In this document: piece by piece, positions 60,889-64,000 of the stretch | Layout of the letters: every line of letters starts with the position of its first letter | Numbering within the stretch: position 1 is the first letter of the stretch | Assembly: GCA_000634415.1 (NCBI GenBank) | Contig: JFNH01000098.1 | Coordinates: 62,001-126,000, forward strand | Source of the DNA: Prochlorococcus sp. scB245a_519A13 | Lineage (GTDB): Bacteria > Cyanobacteriota > Cyanobacteriia > PCC-6307 > Cyanobiaceae | Direction of reading: 5' to 3' | Length of the DNA stretch: 64,000 nt | The notes under the pieces: generated by a model | Seen by the model: only the letters and a program-made list of their open reading frames with translations | The model's database searches: none | Told to the model about the DNA's origin: nothing | Made by a program: the position numbers and the translations under genes

Positions 60889-62166
60889 TTAAAGCTTATA
60901 CTTTTCTCCTTTTGAAGGATCTGTCCAGTCGCATGCAAATCCTTTTGAACTTGGATGCTTTTGGTTCCATGCTTGAGGAAGAACAACTCCTGTCTCTTCA
61001 AGGATTGTAAATCCACCCTCTGCATTAATCTCCCCAATTCTTACTGTTTGAGATAAGTGGTGATTAGGCATAACTTCAACAGGACCTTGTGGAGCATCAA
61101 ACTTTTGTCCAACAAGGGCTTCCCTTACTGCATTGTCGTCGAATGTTCCAGCATCTTCTACTGCCTGTTTCCATAAGTAGACCATGTTATAAGCAGATTC
61201 TTGAGGATCAGCTACAACTCGGTCTGCTCCCCATCTTTTCTTAAAACTTGCAGCAAATTTCTTAGATGCAGGAGTATCAATTGACATCATGTAGTTCCAA
61301 GCGCCGTAGTGACCTTCAAGGAACTCAGGACCAATAGTACTAATCTCTTCTTCAGCAATTGAATAGTTCATTACGTAGTACCCACTTGAAGGTGTGATAC
61401 CTGCGTCTTGAATCTGTTTGAAGAAAGCAACGTTTTGGTCACCATTAAGAGTATTAATGATTATTCCACCTTCAGGCAAAGCTTTTTTGATTTTTGAGAT
61501 AATTGGAGCAACTTCAGTATTTCCTAATGGAAGGTAATCTTCTCCAACAACTTTACCGCCTAACTGTTTTACCTGAGCTTTTGTGATTGTGTTCGAAGTT
61601 CTTGGGAAAACATAATCAGAACCTACAAGGAAGAAATCTCCACCAGCTGCAGGAGAACGCTTATACATGAAATCTGTAGCGGGTTCCGATTGTTGGTTTG
61701 GTGTGGCTCCTGTATAGAAAATGTTGTTAGAACATTCTTGAGCTTCATATTGAATTGGGTAGTAGAGGAACGCATCTTTTGATTCGTAGACAGGTAACAT
61801 TGCCTTTCTACTTGCAGACGTCCATCCACCAAATACGACAGGAACTCCGTCTTGGTCTATAAGTTTCTTTGATTTTTCAGCAAAAGTTGGCCAGTCAGAT
61901 GCACCATCTTCAACTATGTATTCTATTTTGTAGCTTTTGCCGCCAACTGTAACACCACCAGCAGCATTTATCTCTTCAATAGCCATTTTTTCTGTATCAA
62001 CAAGAGTTGATTCAGAGATAGCCATTGTTCCAGATAACGAATGCAAAATACCAACGGTTACTGTGTCATCGAAACTTCCGGAGGTTCCGCCTCCACCACA
62101 GGAAGTAGCTGTGACAGCAAGTGAGGCAGTAGCTAAACCTGCCAAAATACGCCTTGAAATTCTCAT
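60889..62166 (-). CDS. urtA: urea ABC transporter substrate-binding protein UrtA
   Basis: Lipoprotein-like signal (SLAVTATSCGGGG), VGILHSLSGTMAISES, GGWTSASRKAMLPV. Confidence 0.96.
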   Translation of the reverse strand: MRISRRILAGLATASLAVTATSCGGGGTSGSFDDTVTVGILHSLSGTMAISESTLVDTEKMAIEEINAAGGVTVGGKSYKIEYIVEDGASDWPTFAEKSKKLIDQDGVPVVFGGWTSASRKAMLPVYESKDAFLYYPIQYEAQECSNNIFYTGATPNQQSEPATDFMYKRSPAAGGDFFLVGSDYVFPRTSNTITKAQVKQLGGKVVGEDYLPLGNTEVAPIISKIKKALPEGGIIINTLNGDQNVAFFKQIQDAGITPSSGYYVMNYSIAEEEISTIGPEFLEGHYGAWNYMMSIDTPASKKFAASFKKRWGADRVVADPQESAYNMVYLWKQAVEDAGTFDDNAVREALVGQKFDAPQGPVEVMPNHHLSQTVRIGEINAEGGFTILEETGVVLPQAWNQKHPSSKGFACDWTDPSKGEKYKL

Positions 62167-62214
62167 GAATTAGGATAAATTAGGTAATTGACCCTCATTA
62201 AGGGGATAAAGTAA

Positions 62215-62256
62215 AAGTTATTAACGAGTGAGGATTCGTTTTGTATCAGTCGTAAC
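62215..62256 (-). promoter_or_regulatory. NtcA-activated-type promoter upstream of urtA
   Basis: Minus strand GTTACGACTGATAC (62243-62256) then 22 nt then TAACTT (62215-62220), matching GTN10AC-N22-TAN3T geometry. Confidence 0.7.
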
Positions 62257-62294
62257 TTTTTGTTGAATCCAATATATTAGTAATGAATATTTTT

Positions 62295-62906
62295 CTAGTT
62301 ATGGTTGTTTGGTATATGTGATTCTAAAAATTGAGTTATTTCTTCAACTCCTATGCCGCTACTAAGGTTGGTAAAAAACCAAGGTTTCCCTTTCCTCATA
62401 AATTCAGTATCACTTTTCATGATATTTAAATCTGCACCAACTTTATCTGCTAAGTCAATTTTGTTTATTAATAATAAATCCGACCTTGTTATCCCTGGTC
62501 CCCCTTTTCTAGGAATTTTGTCTCCGGCAGATACATCAATCACATATATCGATAAATCTACAAGTTCTGGACTAAAACTAGATGCTAAATTGTCACCTCC
62601 ACTTTCTACAAAAACAAAATCTAAAGGATTATATTTATTTTCTAAATCTAAAACTGCATTTTTATTTAATGAACAATCCTCTCTTATCGCTGTATGAGGA
62701 CAACCTCCTGTTTCTACACCAATAATCCTTCCTTCCTCTAAAACCTTTTTATTTATTAGAAAGTTAGCATCTTCTTTGGTGTAGATATCATTGGTGACAA
62801 CTGCTATCTCATAATTTTTTTTCATGCTTAAACATAGAGTCTCTACTAATGCAGTTTTTCCTGAACCTACAGGCCCAGCAACCCCTACTCTCAATTTGCT
62901 ACTCAT
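62295..62906 (-). CDS. ureG: urease accessory protein UreG
   Basis: [34 protein letters not shown]. Confidence 0.97.
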   Translation of the reverse strand: MSSKLRVGVAGPVGSGKTALVETLCLSMKKNYEIAVVTNDIYTKEDANFLINKKVLEEGRIIGVETGGCPHTAIREDCSLNKNAVLDLENKYNPLDFVFVESGGDNLASSFSPELVDLSIYVIDVSAGDKIPRKGGPGITRSDLLLINKIDLADKVGADLNIMKSDTEFMRKGKPWFFTNLSSGIGVEEITQFLESHIPNNHN

Positions 62907-62909
62907 AAA

Positions 62910-63608
62910 TTAATTTCTAAAAAGTTTTGTATAAAGGTCATTATGATTTTGTTGAGCCATAGCTAAACCTACATTGCCAAAATAGATGTCATCAATTTCT
63001 TTGTCCATAATTTCTTTAGAAACTTTTGAAATTATTGCTAATAAGTCTCTTTGAATTAGTTGTGCTTTTGTTGACCCAATAGGAATAATTCTTAATGCAG
63101 CACTCAGTTGGTTTGCACTCCACGCATAGAAGAAATTCTCAACCATTTCTAACTTGGTAATTTCAAAACAATAACAAGCCCAACTCCACGCTAATGACCA
63201 TGAGCTTTTTTTATTATTTTCATATAAATATTCAAATCCAAATTCTTTGGTTAAATCAAAGAGAGATTTTGCCATTTGAGTTTGTTGTTCCCTCATTTCG
63301 AGGGAGTCCTTTGATGAGAGGATCCATTTATCCAAACTCATTAGCTTTTGCAAATTACTTTTTAAATTTTTGCGGTCGTTTATCTCATTGAAAATATCAA
63401 AAAAATCTAGTAAAAGTCTTGCATCGAGTCTTATCTGACCAATTTTTAGTTCACTTATGATTAAGTCTTTTACCGAATTTGAATCTGTTAAATTTTTTTT
63501 TTGAAGATAACTCTCCATTCCCTCCGAATAACAAAATCCTCCAACTGGTAAGTTAGGACTTATTAATAAATATTTTAATAAATGACTTTTACTCATGACT
63601 ATGGGCAC
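62910..63608 (-). CDS. ureF: urease accessory protein UreF
   Basis: LPVGGFCYSEGMESYLQ; likely true start ATG at 63596. Confidence 0.93.
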   Translation of the reverse strand: MPIVMSKSHLLKYLLISPNLPVGGFCYSEGMESYLQKKNLTDSNSVKDLIISELKIGQIRLDARLLLDFFDIFNEINDRKNLKSNLQKLMSLDKWILSSKDSLEMREQQTQMAKSLFDLTKEFGFEYLYENNKKSSWSLAWSWACYCFEITKLEMVENFFYAWSANQLSAALRIIPIGSTKAQLIQRDLLAIISKVSKEIMDKEIDDIYFGNVGLAMAQQNHNDLYTKLFRN

Positions 63609-64000
63609 CTCTTTCTGGAAAAAATTTTTTTTTGGTATTTTTTACATCAACTTTAAAATTAAAAAGCATATTTTTAATAACATAATCGCTTTTTGTTAGA
63701 AGAATGCCTTCTTCGATTTCCACTTCTACGTGCCTATTCCCAAGATGATAAGCAGTTTTAATAAGCTCAATTTTAGAATTTGAACTTATTTCAATTAAAT
63801 CTTCTTTTTTAGCAATTATCTCTACATAAAAATTGGACTCATTAGTTGAAAGAATATCTCCATCATTTAATTTGCCCTTTCTAGGTAATTGTAAAATTAT
63901 TTCTTGATCACAATCAGTTAATCTTTTACCTCTTAAGATTCTTCTTTCATCAGAACTTAAGGTAAGTTTTAAAAATGAACCTAATTTCGGTTTTTCCTTA
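63589..64000 (-). CDS. ureE: urease accessory protein UreE, truncated at window edge
   Basis: Minus-strand open frame ...SSDERRILRGKRLTDCDQEIILQLPRKGKLNDGDIL...HLGNRHVEVEI...ERGAHSHE*; overlaps ureF start. Confidence 0.9.
   Translation of the reverse strand, partial: KEKPKLGSFLKLTLSSDERRILRGKRLTDCDQEIILQLPRKGKLNDGDILSTNESNFYVEIIAKKEDLIEISSNSKIELIKTAYHLGNRHVEVEIEEGILLTKSDYVIKNMLFNFKVDVKNTKKKFFPERGAHSHE

Noticed and set aside
62353-62697. 114-aa ORF antisense to ureG
   Set aside because: Shadow ORF inside conserved ureG

Overview
This is a dense, AT-rich (about 70% by eye) cyanobacterial chromosome segment. Gene content (chlP, hemA, ccsA, prk, glpX-type FBP/SBPase, urt/ure cluster, very small proteome, short intergenic gaps) suggests a high-light-type marine Prochlorococcus; that assignment is inference. 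Roughly 0-47.7 kb is core metabolism: recG, sir, glyS, chlP, typA, lptB, ccsA, rpe, glpX, hemA, glgC, gnd, pgl, ilvD, purS/purQ, class II fba, accD, prk, leuB, lpxD, proB, ruvX, hisA, nth. Roughly 47.7-57 kb is an accessory-looking segment with an iron theme: an ABC ATPase, ferritin, a Crp-family regulator, a Rieske oxygenase plus an ABC ATPase, Fur-box-like dyads, and many short ORFs. Roughly 57-64 kb is the urea transport/urease region. Main observations: (1) a class I fructose-bisphosphate aldolase gene that is full length and in frame except for two nonsense codons (TAA, TGA), sitting next to an intact class II aldolase; (2) Fur-box-like sites directly ahead of the Crp regulator and of an unlisted 40-aa Lys/Cys-rich peptide divergent from ferritin; (3) an unlisted 33-aa single-TM ORF wedged between the Rieske oxygenase and the ABC ATPase; (4) a PPC/DUF296-glutaredoxin fusion; (5) a canonical-geometry NtcA promoter before urtA and a 15-bp hairpin between urtA and urtB; (6) a 27-bp palindrome upstream of glpX. 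No tRNA, rRNA, CRISPR array or transposase was recognised.
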